A DNA stretch of 64,000 nucleotides, from positions 1 to 64,000 of the forward strand of contig NZ_NERU01000006.1 in NCBI RefSeq assembly GCF_003063265.1, in the 5' to 3' direction. Below are positions 55,495 through 64,000 of this stretch, one piece after another. Numbering within the stretch: position 1 is the stretch's first letter; each line of letters opens with the position of its first letter. The stretch is from Limnohabitans sp. WS1 (GTDB lineage: Bacteria; Pseudomonadota; Gammaproteobacteria; Burkholderiales; Burkholderiaceae_C). The notes under the pieces are model-generated. The model searched no databases and was not told the DNA's origin. It was given only the letters and a program-made list of their open reading frames with translations. The translations under genes and the position numbers were made by a program.

Positions 55495-57717
55495 TCAACA
55501 AGGCTTGAACGCGCCACAAAATCGCGTCCCCACCGACAGGTACACCCGGGGTGTGAGTGCCATGCTGGAGCGGTCATGCCAGACTTCGCCTGTCCCGTCG
55601 GCGTAGTGGCGATCGCGGTTAAAGCGGGCGTTGCCGATGTTGTACACCCCCACGCGCCAGTAACCCCAGGTCGGCTGCACGCGTCCGATGTAAACATCCA
55701 GCGCCGCACGGGCGTGGTCTCGTCCGGTGATGCCGGCAGAGGTGTTGAGTTGGGTCGGTCCCGTCAGCGATAAGGTGACGCCACCAAACAAACCGCCTGT
55801 GCTGCGCAGGGGTTTGGCCACGTTCACGCTGGCGGTGTAGCGGGCTTGGCCAGGAATGCGGTTGCCTTCGCTGGGGCCACTGGTCATCCGCGACTGCAAC
55901 ACACTGGCGTTGCTCGACAGCGTCCAGTCCCGCCCCAAACCCGCCCAGGCCAGTCCGGTTTTGACATCGGCCTCCAAGCCCCAGACTGTCGCATCACCCA
56001 CATTGGCGCGGGTTTGTAACCAGCGGCCATTGATCGGCGTCACCAAGGTGGCCAGTGTGTCGCTGAGCTGGCGCACAAACAGGTTCAAGCCCAAATGACC
56101 TTGCTCACTCAGGCGTTGGTCCAGCCCGGTGTCCAGACTCCATGCCACTTCGGGACGCAGGTCGGGGTTGCCTGCGTTGTCAGGGTTGGTGATGCTGTTG
56201 CCCCCCACACTGGGACTGGTGCGGTTGAACAAATCGCGAACAGCGGGGTTGCGTGTGACCCGGGCAAGGTTCCAACGCCACTGCATGTCTTTGCCAATGG
56301 CGGTGCGTGTGTGCAGCGAGGGTTGGATGAAGTGCATGCGCCGCTCAGGGATGACGCTGGCATCGGCACTGGTCAGGATCATCGTTTCGGCGCGCAAACC
56401 GCCCGTCAGGGTGCTTTTGCCCGGTAACGCCCATTCGTTTTGCCCCCAGATGATCTGGCGTTGCAGCTTTGCGCCCATCTCCACGCGCTTGCTGCCGCGC
56501 AGGGTGTCGGTGTTCTGGGTCAATGCGTCCAGGCTCAGCGTATCCAGCTCCACCCCGGTCGACCACAGCAAGGGGCTGTCGGTGCCTGTGAGTTTGGATT
56601 TGAGCGTCCATTGCCTGTCGCGCTGCTCGTCAGACAAGGCGTAGTCGGAATTGGGGCTGCCCTGGGACTGCACGATGCCCTGGCGGTTCAGGCGGTAGTT
56701 GCTGCGTGCGCCATGCAGTGTGGTGTCGAGCTTGCTGCGGTCAAAACGGTGTGTCCAGTCCGCTGCCACTTGCAGGTATTGGCGCTGGTAGTCGTTCATG
56801 TCCTGGCTGTTGAGCGCATAGGGCGTGCCGTCGCGCCACAGGCTTCCAGAGGCCAGGGCGGTGCCGTCAAATTCGGTCTGGCTCAAGGTCGCGCGCAAGG
56901 TGAGCTGGTCACTGGCACCCATGCGCCCACTCACCTTGGGAAGCAGCATGGACTCGCTGCGGCGGTAGCGGCCCGCGGTATCGGTTGTCGACGTGAGCCG
57001 CCCATCGGACTGAGTTTGCCGCTGGGTATCGGAGCCAATCAAGTAATCGATGCGGCTGGCCGCGACAAAGTAAGTCCAGGGTTTGACGGGTGGCGTGTCC
57101 GACGCCGCATCGGCTTTGAGGGCAGCGGGGTCGGTGCCCAAGGGCCCTGACTGCGAGAAGTACAGCTGCCCCGCATTTTGACCCCAGACATGGTTGTCGG
57201 TCAGTTGCAAGGTGGTTTCGCGCTTCACGGTGGCAGCACGCAAGACGATGTTCAGTGTGCCCCCGGTGGCCCCAGCAAATTCAGCCGTTGGTGCGCGCAC
57301 CACCTCAATGCGCTCGATCAGCTCAGAGGGCAGCTGGTCCAGTGGCAGGGAACTCTTGCCGCTGCTGACTCGCTGACCGTCAATCAGCAATTGCGTTGCA
57401 CTGGCCTCCATGCCGCGCATGCGAATCTCAACGCCCCCTTGCCCGTTGGGCGTGACCTGCACACTCGGCAGCTGCCGCAGCACATCCACGACAGAAAATG
57501 CGCCCAAGGCGGCAATGTCTTTGCGCTCCACCACCACCAGTGATCCTGTTGCCTCAAAACGCTGCTCGATCGCACGCCGGGCAGACACTGTGACCGTCTC
57601 CGTTGACTGCTCCTGCGGCGTTGCCCGCTCATCGGGCAGGGTTTGAGCGATGACGAGCAGGGGCGCACCGATCAGGGAAAGCACTGAAATATGCAGAAAA
57701 AGAGGAGGAGTTCTCAT
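55495..57717 (-). CDS. TonB-dependent outer-membrane receptor
   Basis: 740 residues from the ATG at 57717 (MRTPPLFLHISVLSLIG). Signal peptide to about VIAQT, a TonB box-like stretch TETVTVSAR, plug domain (FSVVDVLRQLPSVQVTPNGQ, VEIRMRGMEASATQLLIDG, SELIERIEVVRAPTAEFAGA) and a long barrel. A siderophore or metal-type receptor is possible, but the ligand is unknown. The gene is bounded by the two direct repeats, so the whole unit may be mobile or prone to deletion. Confidence 0.9.
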   Translation of the reverse strand: MRTPPLFLHISVLSLIGAPLLVIAQTLPDERATPQEQSTETVTVSARRAIEQRFEATGSLVVVERKDIAALGAFSVVDVLRQLPSVQVTPNGQGGVEIRMRGMEASATQLLIDGQRVSSGKSSLPLDQLPSELIERIEVVRAPTAEFAGATGGTLNIVLRAATVKRETTLQLTDNHVWGQNAGQLYFSQSGPLGTDPAALKADAASDTPPVKPWTYFVAASRIDYLIGSDTQRQTQSDGRLTSTTDTAGRYRRSESMLLPKVSGRMGASDQLTLRATLSQTEFDGTALASGSLWRDGTPYALNSQDMNDYQRQYLQVAADWTHRFDRSKLDTTLHGARSNYRLNRQGIVQSQGSPNSDYALSDEQRDRQWTLKSKLTGTDSPLLWSTGVELDTLSLDALTQNTDTLRGSKRVEMGAKLQRQIIWGQNEWALPGKSTLTGGLRAETMILTSADASVIPERRMHFIQPSLHTRTAIGKDMQWRWNLARVTRNPAVRDLFNRTSPSVGGNSITNPDNAGNPDLRPEVAWSLDTGLDQRLSEQGHLGLNLFVRQLSDTLATLVTPINGRWLQTRANVGDATVWGLEADVKTGLAWAGLGRDWTLSSNASVLQSRMTSGPSEGNRIPGQARYTASVNVAKPLRSTGGLFGGVTLSLTGPTQLNTSAGITGRDHARAALDVYIGRVQPTWGYWRVGVYNIGNARFNRDRHYADGTGEVWHDRSSMALTPRVYLSVGTRFCGAFKPC

Positions 57718-58030
57718 GACACTTGGCGTTGACCTGCCACGCCAACAAGGCATGTAGAGGTTATTGACTTTAATGGCGGCAAATGGACCCTTTTGATCTG
57801 CACCGCTGTGGATTTGAATTTAACCATAATGGATTAATTTTTTACAAACTCACGCGACGCGATGCAGGGTTGGATTTGCTTGTTATTGCCCATGACAAGA
57901 AGTCTGAACGCCTTGGCCACAAAGTCCACAAACGCCCTGACCCCCAGTTTTCAGGGGGCGGGCGAGCACCCCGTTGCCGCGTGTTCCGGGCTGTGCAGTG
58001 GGGCGAATTGAAGCAGACGATTGGATCGCT
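57718..58030. other. Gene-free region holding direct repeat copy B
   Basis: 313 bases between the receptor start and the M20 gene stop (both minus strand). It carries the second direct repeat copy (57952-58020), an AT-rich stretch around 57815-57850 that could be part of the receptor promoter, and a plus-strand frame at 57783-58073 that has no ribosome site or domain. Confidence 0.5.
57952..58020. repeat. Direct repeat copy B (69 bp)
   Basis: Matches 55329-55397 with about seven mismatches, same orientation, 2623 bases away. A CCCCCAG/CAGGGGG-like hairpin around 57941-57958 precedes it, as in copy A. It ends 11 bases before the M20 gene stop codon. Confidence 0.8.
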
Positions 58031-59224
58031 TCACACCTTGGCCAGCCAGCGCTCCACCAGTTTGACCCAGTAAGTGGCACCGGTCGACAAGATGCGGTCG
58101 TTGAAGTCATAACCTGCGTTGTGCACCATGCAGCCGCCCACGCTGCCCACGCCGTTGCCGATGTTGATGAAGCAGCCGGGCACCTTTTCCAGGAAAAAGG
58201 CGAAGTCTTCGCTGGCCGGCACGGGCTCGGGCTTGGGCACCAGGCCGGTCTCGCCCAGCCAGTCGCGCACCAGGTCCAGACAGAAGGCGGTTTGGGTGGG
58301 GTCGTTCATGAGGACCGGGTAGCGACGCATGTAGTTCACATCGGCCGTGGCACCGTAGGTTTGCGCCACGGCGCTGGCGATTTCGTGGATGCGCCGCTCC
58401 AGCAGGTCGCGAATTTCGGGTTGCATGGCCCGCACGCTCAGCCGCAGCTCGGCTGTGCCCGGGATCACGTTGGGTGCGTCGCCTGCCAAAAATGCCCCCA
58501 GCGAAATGATGCCGGTTTGCAGGGGTGGCACGTTGCGCGAGACCACACTTTGCAAGGCCATGACCATGGCCGAGCCCACGAGGATGGGGTCGACCGCGTT
58601 GTGCGGAAAGGCTGCATGGCCGCCCACCCCCTTGACGGTGATGATGCAGGTGTCTGCGCTGGCCATGGCACAACCGGGCACGGCCATGAATTGGCCTTCA
58701 GGAATGCCGGGGCCGTTGTGCATGCCAAACATGGCATCGCAGGGGAACAAGTCCAGAAAACCGTCTTCGAGCATCTTGCGGGCACCGCCCAGGCCCTCTT
58801 CGGCGGGCTGGAACACGGCGTGCACAATGCCGTCGAACTGGCGCGTGGCCGCCAGATGGCGTGCCGCAGACAGCAGCATGGCGGTGTGGCCGTCATGGCC
58901 ACAGGCGTGCATCTTGCCAAACACCTTGCTGGCCCAGGCCTTGCCCGAGGTTTCGGCGATCGGCAAGGCGTCCATGTCGGCACGCAGGCCGATGCGGCGT
59001 GTGCTGGTGCCCGCACGCAAGGTGCCGACCACGCCCGTGCCGCCCAAACCCCGGTGCACCTCCCAGCCCCAGCGTTCCAGCCGTGCGGCCACCAGATCAC
59101 TGGTGTCGTTTTCTTGAAATCCCAGCTCGGGATTGGCATGAATTTGGTGGCGTATGTCCACCATCTCGGCTTCGTGCGCACGGATGGCTTCTAGGGCAGG
59201 TGGGAGGAGGGCGGTGTCGTTCAT
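58031..59224 (-). CDS. M20 family amidohydrolase/peptidase
   Basis: 397 residues. Metal ligands: HQIHANPELGF, ADMDALPI, MHACGHDGHTAMLL, the EE pair in FQPAEEGLGG and the His in GYDFNDRILSTGATYW region and GMHNGPGIPEG. The family includes hippurate hydrolases, indole-acetyl-amino-acid hydrolases and N-acyl amino acid amidohydrolases. It probably cleaves an acyl-amino acid, but which is unknown. Alone on its strand apart from the neighbouring receptor and deaminase. Confidence 0.92.
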   Translation of the reverse strand: MNDTALLPPALEAIRAHEAEMVDIRHQIHANPELGFQENDTSDLVAARLERWGWEVHRGLGGTGVVGTLRAGTSTRRIGLRADMDALPIAETSGKAWASKVFGKMHACGHDGHTAMLLSAARHLAATRQFDGIVHAVFQPAEEGLGGARKMLEDGFLDLFPCDAMFGMHNGPGIPEGQFMAVPGCAMASADTCIITVKGVGGHAAFPHNAVDPILVGSAMVMALQSVVSRNVPPLQTGIISLGAFLAGDAPNVIPGTAELRLSVRAMQPEIRDLLERRIHEIASAVAQTYGATADVNYMRRYPVLMNDPTQTAFCLDLVRDWLGETGLVPKPEPVPASEDFAFFLEKVPGCFINIGNGVGSVGGCMVHNAGYDFNDRILSTGATYWVKLVERWLAKV

Positions 59225-59373
59225 GGCGTGTCTTGGTCGTGGGCATCGGTGAGAGGGTCAGGTGCTACTTTGCCTTGTTCAGAGTTTCATGGCTGTCATG
59301 TTTGCGCCTTGGAGTGCACCACACAGTGGCCATCCATCGAGTCGGCGTTGTGTGGGTTGAACCCGACTTTGCC
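59225..59373. other. Gap between M20 gene and modC
   Basis: About 150 bases between genes on the same strand. I see no clear terminator, promoter or other feature. Confidence 0.4.
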
Positions 59374-60455
59374 TCAGACAATGAGTGCGACGGATTTCAC
59401 CTGGCACCAAACCGAAGCACCTTGTCGAAGCGCCAGATGGCGCAGCGATCTGCGTGTGACACGTCCAAGAATCAATGCTTGACCGCAACGCACGCGCACG
59501 ACAACTTGCGAAGGATGGGCGTCTGAATCTATCGATTCGATGAGGCCCTGCAGACGGTTTTGTATGGTGGAGTCCTCGTGATTGGAGAGTGCGAGGCTGA
59601 CATCGCGGGCCAGGATGCGGACACGAACGGTTTGACCCACTGCAACGCCCTGGTCGCGCACCCAAAGGGTTCCGCCGCCCCATTGAATTTGTGCCATGTG
59701 GTCCTCTGGGTTGCGCTCCATGACCCGGCCCAAGGTCACCATACCCGCCTCTTCGCCGATGGCCAGGGCCATGTCCTGCGACACCATGGCTTCGGTCATC
59801 GGTGCGCAAGATCGGACGTTGCCACCATCGAGCATGACCACTTGATCGGCCAAGCGAGCGAGTTCGTCCACCGAGTGGGTGACATACAGCATCGGGATCT
59901 TCAGTTCTGCGTGCAACCTCTCCAGCCAGGGCAAGACTTCTTTGCGCCGAGCGACATCCAGTGAGGCCAGCGGTTCGTCCAGCAAGAGCAGCTGAGGTTG
60001 TGTGGCCAAGGCCCTGGCGATCGCCACACGCTGACGCTCACCGCCTGACAGCGTGGTGACGCCACGCTCGAGCAGGTGGCCAATGCCCAGCAGCTCCAAC
60101 GCCGCGTCAAGAACCTGCGTTTGTTTGGTTTTACCAGCCCTGCGCAGACCAAAGTGCAGGTTTTGCTTGACATTCAGGTGTTCAAAAAGGCTGGCTTCCT
60201 GAAAGACATAACCCATTTGACGCTGCCATGTGGGCTTGAAAAGTCGTTTTTCACTGTCTTGCCATATTTCATGGCCGAATGAGATGAGACCCTGGGCCTT
60301 CTCCAAACCGGCCACACAGCGCAACAGGGTGGTTTTGCCTGAACCGGACGGCCCAAACAAGACCGTGATGCCGTTGACTGGCAGGGTGAGGTCCACCTTC
60401 AGTGCGAAGTCGCTGCGGTCGAGCTGAACTTGGATGCGAAGCTGGGGTGAAGTGG

Positions 60456-60459
<4 letters not shown>
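59374..60459 (-). CDS. modC: Molybdate ABC transporter ATPase ModC
   Basis: 361 residues. Walker A FGPSGSGKTTLL, signature LSGGERQRVAIARAL, Walker B LLLLDEPLASLD and the H-loop VTHSVDELARLAD. The C-terminal third holds a MOP domain (VRVRILARDVSLAL) that binds molybdate and allows feedback. The start overlaps the modB stop (ATGA). Last gene of the modABC operon; energises molybdate import. Confidence 0.95.
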
Positions 60460-61991
<1,532 letters not shown>

Positions 61992-62016
61992 GTGCCATCA
62001 CCTTGAGGGACTGAGC

Positions 62017-62787
62017 ATGTCTGCTCCAAAAATTCAATTTGACGACGTCCTGGGAGCCCCTGCTGTAGACAAGCGCCTGGAAGTGTTGAGATCCATGCAC
62101 CATGCGGGGTCCATCTCTGAGGCTGCACGAGCCAATGGCGTGAGCTACAAAGCGGCTTGGCAGGCCCTTGAGACGCTGAGTAATCTGGCCGGGGTTCCTC
62201 TGGTGGAGAAAGCCGTGGGCGGTTCGGGCGGAGGAGGCGCCAAACTCACGCCTGCCGGCCTTCAGGTGTTGGAGGCCGCTGACCTGCTGAGTTCGGCTCG
62301 CGAAAATGCGCTCGCCCAATTTGTTCGCTCTGCCGACGGCTTGGGACTGAATTTGCGCGGTATCGCTGGCATGGGCCTTCGAACCAGCATGCGCAACCAG
62401 ATGCCGTGTCAGGTTCAGGACATACGTGTGTCAAAAGGCGCAGCAACCGTCGTTCTTGAACTGCCCGATGGGCAAGGATTGACGTCGAAAATCACGCTGG
62501 AGAGTCTGCAACTGCTGAGTCTTCAACCCGGGCAGAAGGTGTTGGCCATGTTCAAAGCCACTGCTGTGACGGTGGCACCCACCATCGTGGGCGCTGGCGA
62601 AGTCAATCTGCTGCGTGGCAAAGTGGTGCGCCGAGGAACGGGTGCTGCAGGGCTAGAGGTCTCATTGCAACTCACGCCAGGATTGGTCCTGGTGGGGTTC
62701 GCTGATGCCGAGTCACCCCTCAAACTTCGGCAAAACGCGATGGCCGCTCTAGAGCCCAATGCGGTGGTGATCGGGCTTGCAGGGTGA
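62017..62787 (+). CDS. modE: Molybdate-dependent transcriptional regulator ModE
   Basis: 256 residues. N-terminal LysR-like winged helix (SISEAARANGVSYKAAWQALETL) followed by two MOP/TOBE domains (MRNQMPCQVQDIRVSKGAAT; GEVNLLRGKVVRRGTGAAGL) that bind molybdate. The ModE dimer represses modABC when molybdate is plentiful. The GAGGGACTGAGC before the ATG at 62017 is the ribosome site. Divergent from modA with a palindrome between. Confidence 0.93.
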   Translation: MSAPKIQFDDVLGAPAVDKRLEVLRSMHHAGSISEAARANGVSYKAAWQALETLSNLAGVPLVEKAVGGSGGGGAKLTPAGLQVLEAADLLSSARENALAQFVRSADGLGLNLRGIAGMGLRTSMRNQMPCQVQDIRVSKGAATVVLELPDGQGLTSKITLESLQLLSLQPGQKVLAMFKATAVTVAPTIVGAGEVNLLRGKVVRRGTGAAGLEVSLQLTPGLVLVGFADAESPLKLRQNAMAALEPNAVVIGLAG

Positions 62788-62829
62788 TGTTTTGAATTCG
62801 TCCGGAAAGGAAGAAATCAAAACACCAGG

Positions 62830-63906
62830 CTATTTTTCAGGCAAAAAGCAAACAGCTTCTGATCGAGGGCTGGGCAGCAGTTGTTCTTTGGCGGGCCCCA
62901 CTTGCATATCGCGTGGCAGTGGCACCGCATTTTTCACGGCCAGCACTTCCGCCATCACGCTGACTGCAATTTCAGGCGGTGTTTTGCTGCCAATGAAAAT
63001 GCCAATCGGTCCGCGCAGAGGCGCAAGACTTTCCTGAGTTTGATCAAAGTGTTCAACCATGCGTGAGCGCCTGGCCTCATCGTTGCGTCGAGAGCCAATC
63101 GCGCCAACGTACAGTGCATCACAGCTCAAAGCTTCCAACAAGGCCAGATCATCGAGTTTGGGGTCGTGTGTCAGAGCAATCACGCAAGTGCGTTTGTCGA
63201 CGTGGAAAACTTTGACCACATCGTCGGGCATGTCAGACAGCAGAGTCACCCCGGCCACCTGCCAGCCACTGCGGTACTCTTCGCGGGGATCACAGACCGT
63301 CACTGCAAAGCCGCAAAACAAGGCCATCGTCGCCAAGTATTCCGTCAATTGACCGGCACCAATCAGCAACATGCGGTATTCAGGGCCGAAACAATTGCAA
63401 AGGTCCTTGCCATCGTCACTCAACGCTTGGGGTTGCAACGCCCGCAACAAGGTCACCTTTCCGGTGGACATGTCAGTGCGCCGATGAACCATTTGACCTT
63501 GGGTGAGCATGTCCACCAGTTGTTGGAGTTCAGCCACTTCGGGATTGAATTCGAGCACAAGCTCCAGCGTTCCGCCACAGGGCAAACCAAAACGGTGCGC
63601 TTCATCAGCGGTGACACCGTAGGTCACCCGCTCAGGGGGACTGTCTGGGATGTCATGTGTCAGATTTTCTGAGGGATGGGCAGCGGTCGGCTGACTGATG
63701 CGCTTGTAGCGATAAATCAGATCGTCTTCGATGCAACCACCAGAAACCGAGCCCACCACGGACCCGGTTTCACAAAGCGCCATGATGGAGCCCACGGGGC
63801 GAGGTGAAGAGCCCCATGTTCGCACCACAGTGGCCAACAAGGCTTTTTGGCCCTGTGCACGCCAGCCCAACAGCTGGTTCAACACCATGAGGTCGAGATT
63901 TTCCAT
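62830..63906 (-). CDS. XdhC family molybdoenzyme maturation factor
   Basis: 358 residues. N-terminal XdhC_CoxI domain (ATVVRTWGSSPRPVGSIMAL, GSVSGGCIEDDLIYR) and C-terminal Rossmann domain (RMLLIGAGQLTEYLATMAL, VGAIGSRRNDEARRSRM). XdhC proteins bind and sulfurate molybdenum cofactor and deliver it to xanthine-oxidase family enzymes. It is co-directional with a truncated downstream gene at 63923-64000 and close to mod genes. Confidence 0.92.
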   Translation of the reverse strand: MENLDLMVLNQLLGWRAQGQKALLATVVRTWGSSPRPVGSIMALCETGSVVGSVSGGCIEDDLIYRYKRISQPTAAHPSENLTHDIPDSPPERVTYGVTADEAHRFGLPCGGTLELVLEFNPEVAELQQLVDMLTQGQMVHRRTDMSTGKVTLLRALQPQALSDDGKDLCNCFGPEYRMLLIGAGQLTEYLATMALFCGFAVTVCDPREEYRSGWQVAGVTLLSDMPDDVVKVFHVDKRTCVIALTHDPKLDDLALLEALSCDALYVGAIGSRRNDEARRSRMVEHFDQTQESLAPLRGPIGIFIGSKTPPEIAVSVMAEVLAVKNAVPLPRDMQVGPAKEQLLPSPRSEAVCFLPEK

Positions 63907-63922
63907 CGTCTGGGGCTGTCAA

Positions 63923-64000
63923 TCAGCGGGTCACCATGACCACCACGGCCAGGGCAACAGCTGCGCCCGCAGCCCACATCCAAACAGGCACGCCAGCGGA
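63923..64000 (-). CDS. 3' end of a probable CoxG-like membrane-anchored protein
   Basis: The last 25 codons of a minus-strand gene running off the right edge. They read SAGVPVWMWAAGAAVALAVV then VMVTR and a stop: a C-terminal membrane anchor. CoxG (carbon monoxide dehydrogenase subunit G family) proteins end with such a segment and are usually encoded near xdhC in Mo-hydroxylase clusters, so CoxG is a reasonable guess, but a 26-codon fragment cannot prove it. Confidence 0.4.
   Translation of the reverse strand, partial: SAGVPVWMWAAGAAVALAVVVMVTR

Noticed and set aside
57783-58073. Plus-strand 96-codon frame in the gap before the M20 gene
   Set aside because: No ribosome site, and its second half is the direct repeat sequence.

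Overview
The window is GC-rich chromosomal DNA from a betaproteobacterium of the order Burkholderiales, most likely family Comamonadaceae (Limnohabitans, Rhodoferax or Polaromonas relatives). The evidence is gene order: dusB-fis-purH; hemL-thiD beside a divergent rubredoxin gene; algH-ruvX-pyrR-pyrB-pyrC'-plsC; and several Bug-type solute receptors. Genus is an inference, because no rRNA or tRNA gene was seen.

Layout. 0-0.5 kb: a junction, probably the end of an insertion element against a 5'-truncated AT-rich gene. 0.67-4.9 kb (minus): ubiH-type hydroxylase, dsbC, a DUF3429 membrane protein and an M61 peptidase. 5-8 kb: lipoprotein, ychF, alpha/beta hydrolase. 8.1-15.9 kb: a GntR regulator divergent from a catabolic cluster (CoA transferase, crotonase, oxidoreductase, class II aldolase, 2-hydroxyacid dehydrogenase) with two Bug receptors. 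16.6-21.4 kb: TonB-dependent receptor, YfiR-like protein and hybrid histidine kinase. 21.6-24.6 kb: dusB-fis-purH, then a PIN toxin-antitoxin pair and a DEAD-box helicase. 26.8-33.5 kb (minus): indolepyruvate oxidoreductase (iorAB) followed by a TRAP transporter, with a divergent LysR gene.

34.5-39.2 kb is accessory DNA: two unrelated AAA-type ATPases, a vapC remnant, an internally deleted MmeI-like restriction-modification gene, a DUF6172 gene and an intact VapBC pair. Two long perfect palindromes there end at or overlap start codons. 39.2-49.7 kb returns to housekeeping genes: a Bug receptor, an outer-membrane protein, hemL, thiD, rubredoxin, photolyase and the pyr cluster, whose dihydroorotase-like subunit has lost its metal ligands. 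49.8-59.2 kb holds a CcdB-like toxin with no visible antitoxin, an SDR/AraC pair, a DUF3800 gene with a candidate small RNA at its 3' end, an 8-oxoguanine deaminase, a TonB receptor between two 69-bp direct repeats, and an M20 amidohydrolase. 59.4-64 kb is molybdenum-related: modABC, divergent modE, xdhC and the 3' end of a probable coxG.

The best leads are the accessory segment at 34.5-39.2 kb with its start-codon palindromes, the receptor-YfiR-kinase operon, the repeats around the second TonB receptor, and the candidate RNA near 52.8 kb. Alignments and structures were judged by eye; no search was run.
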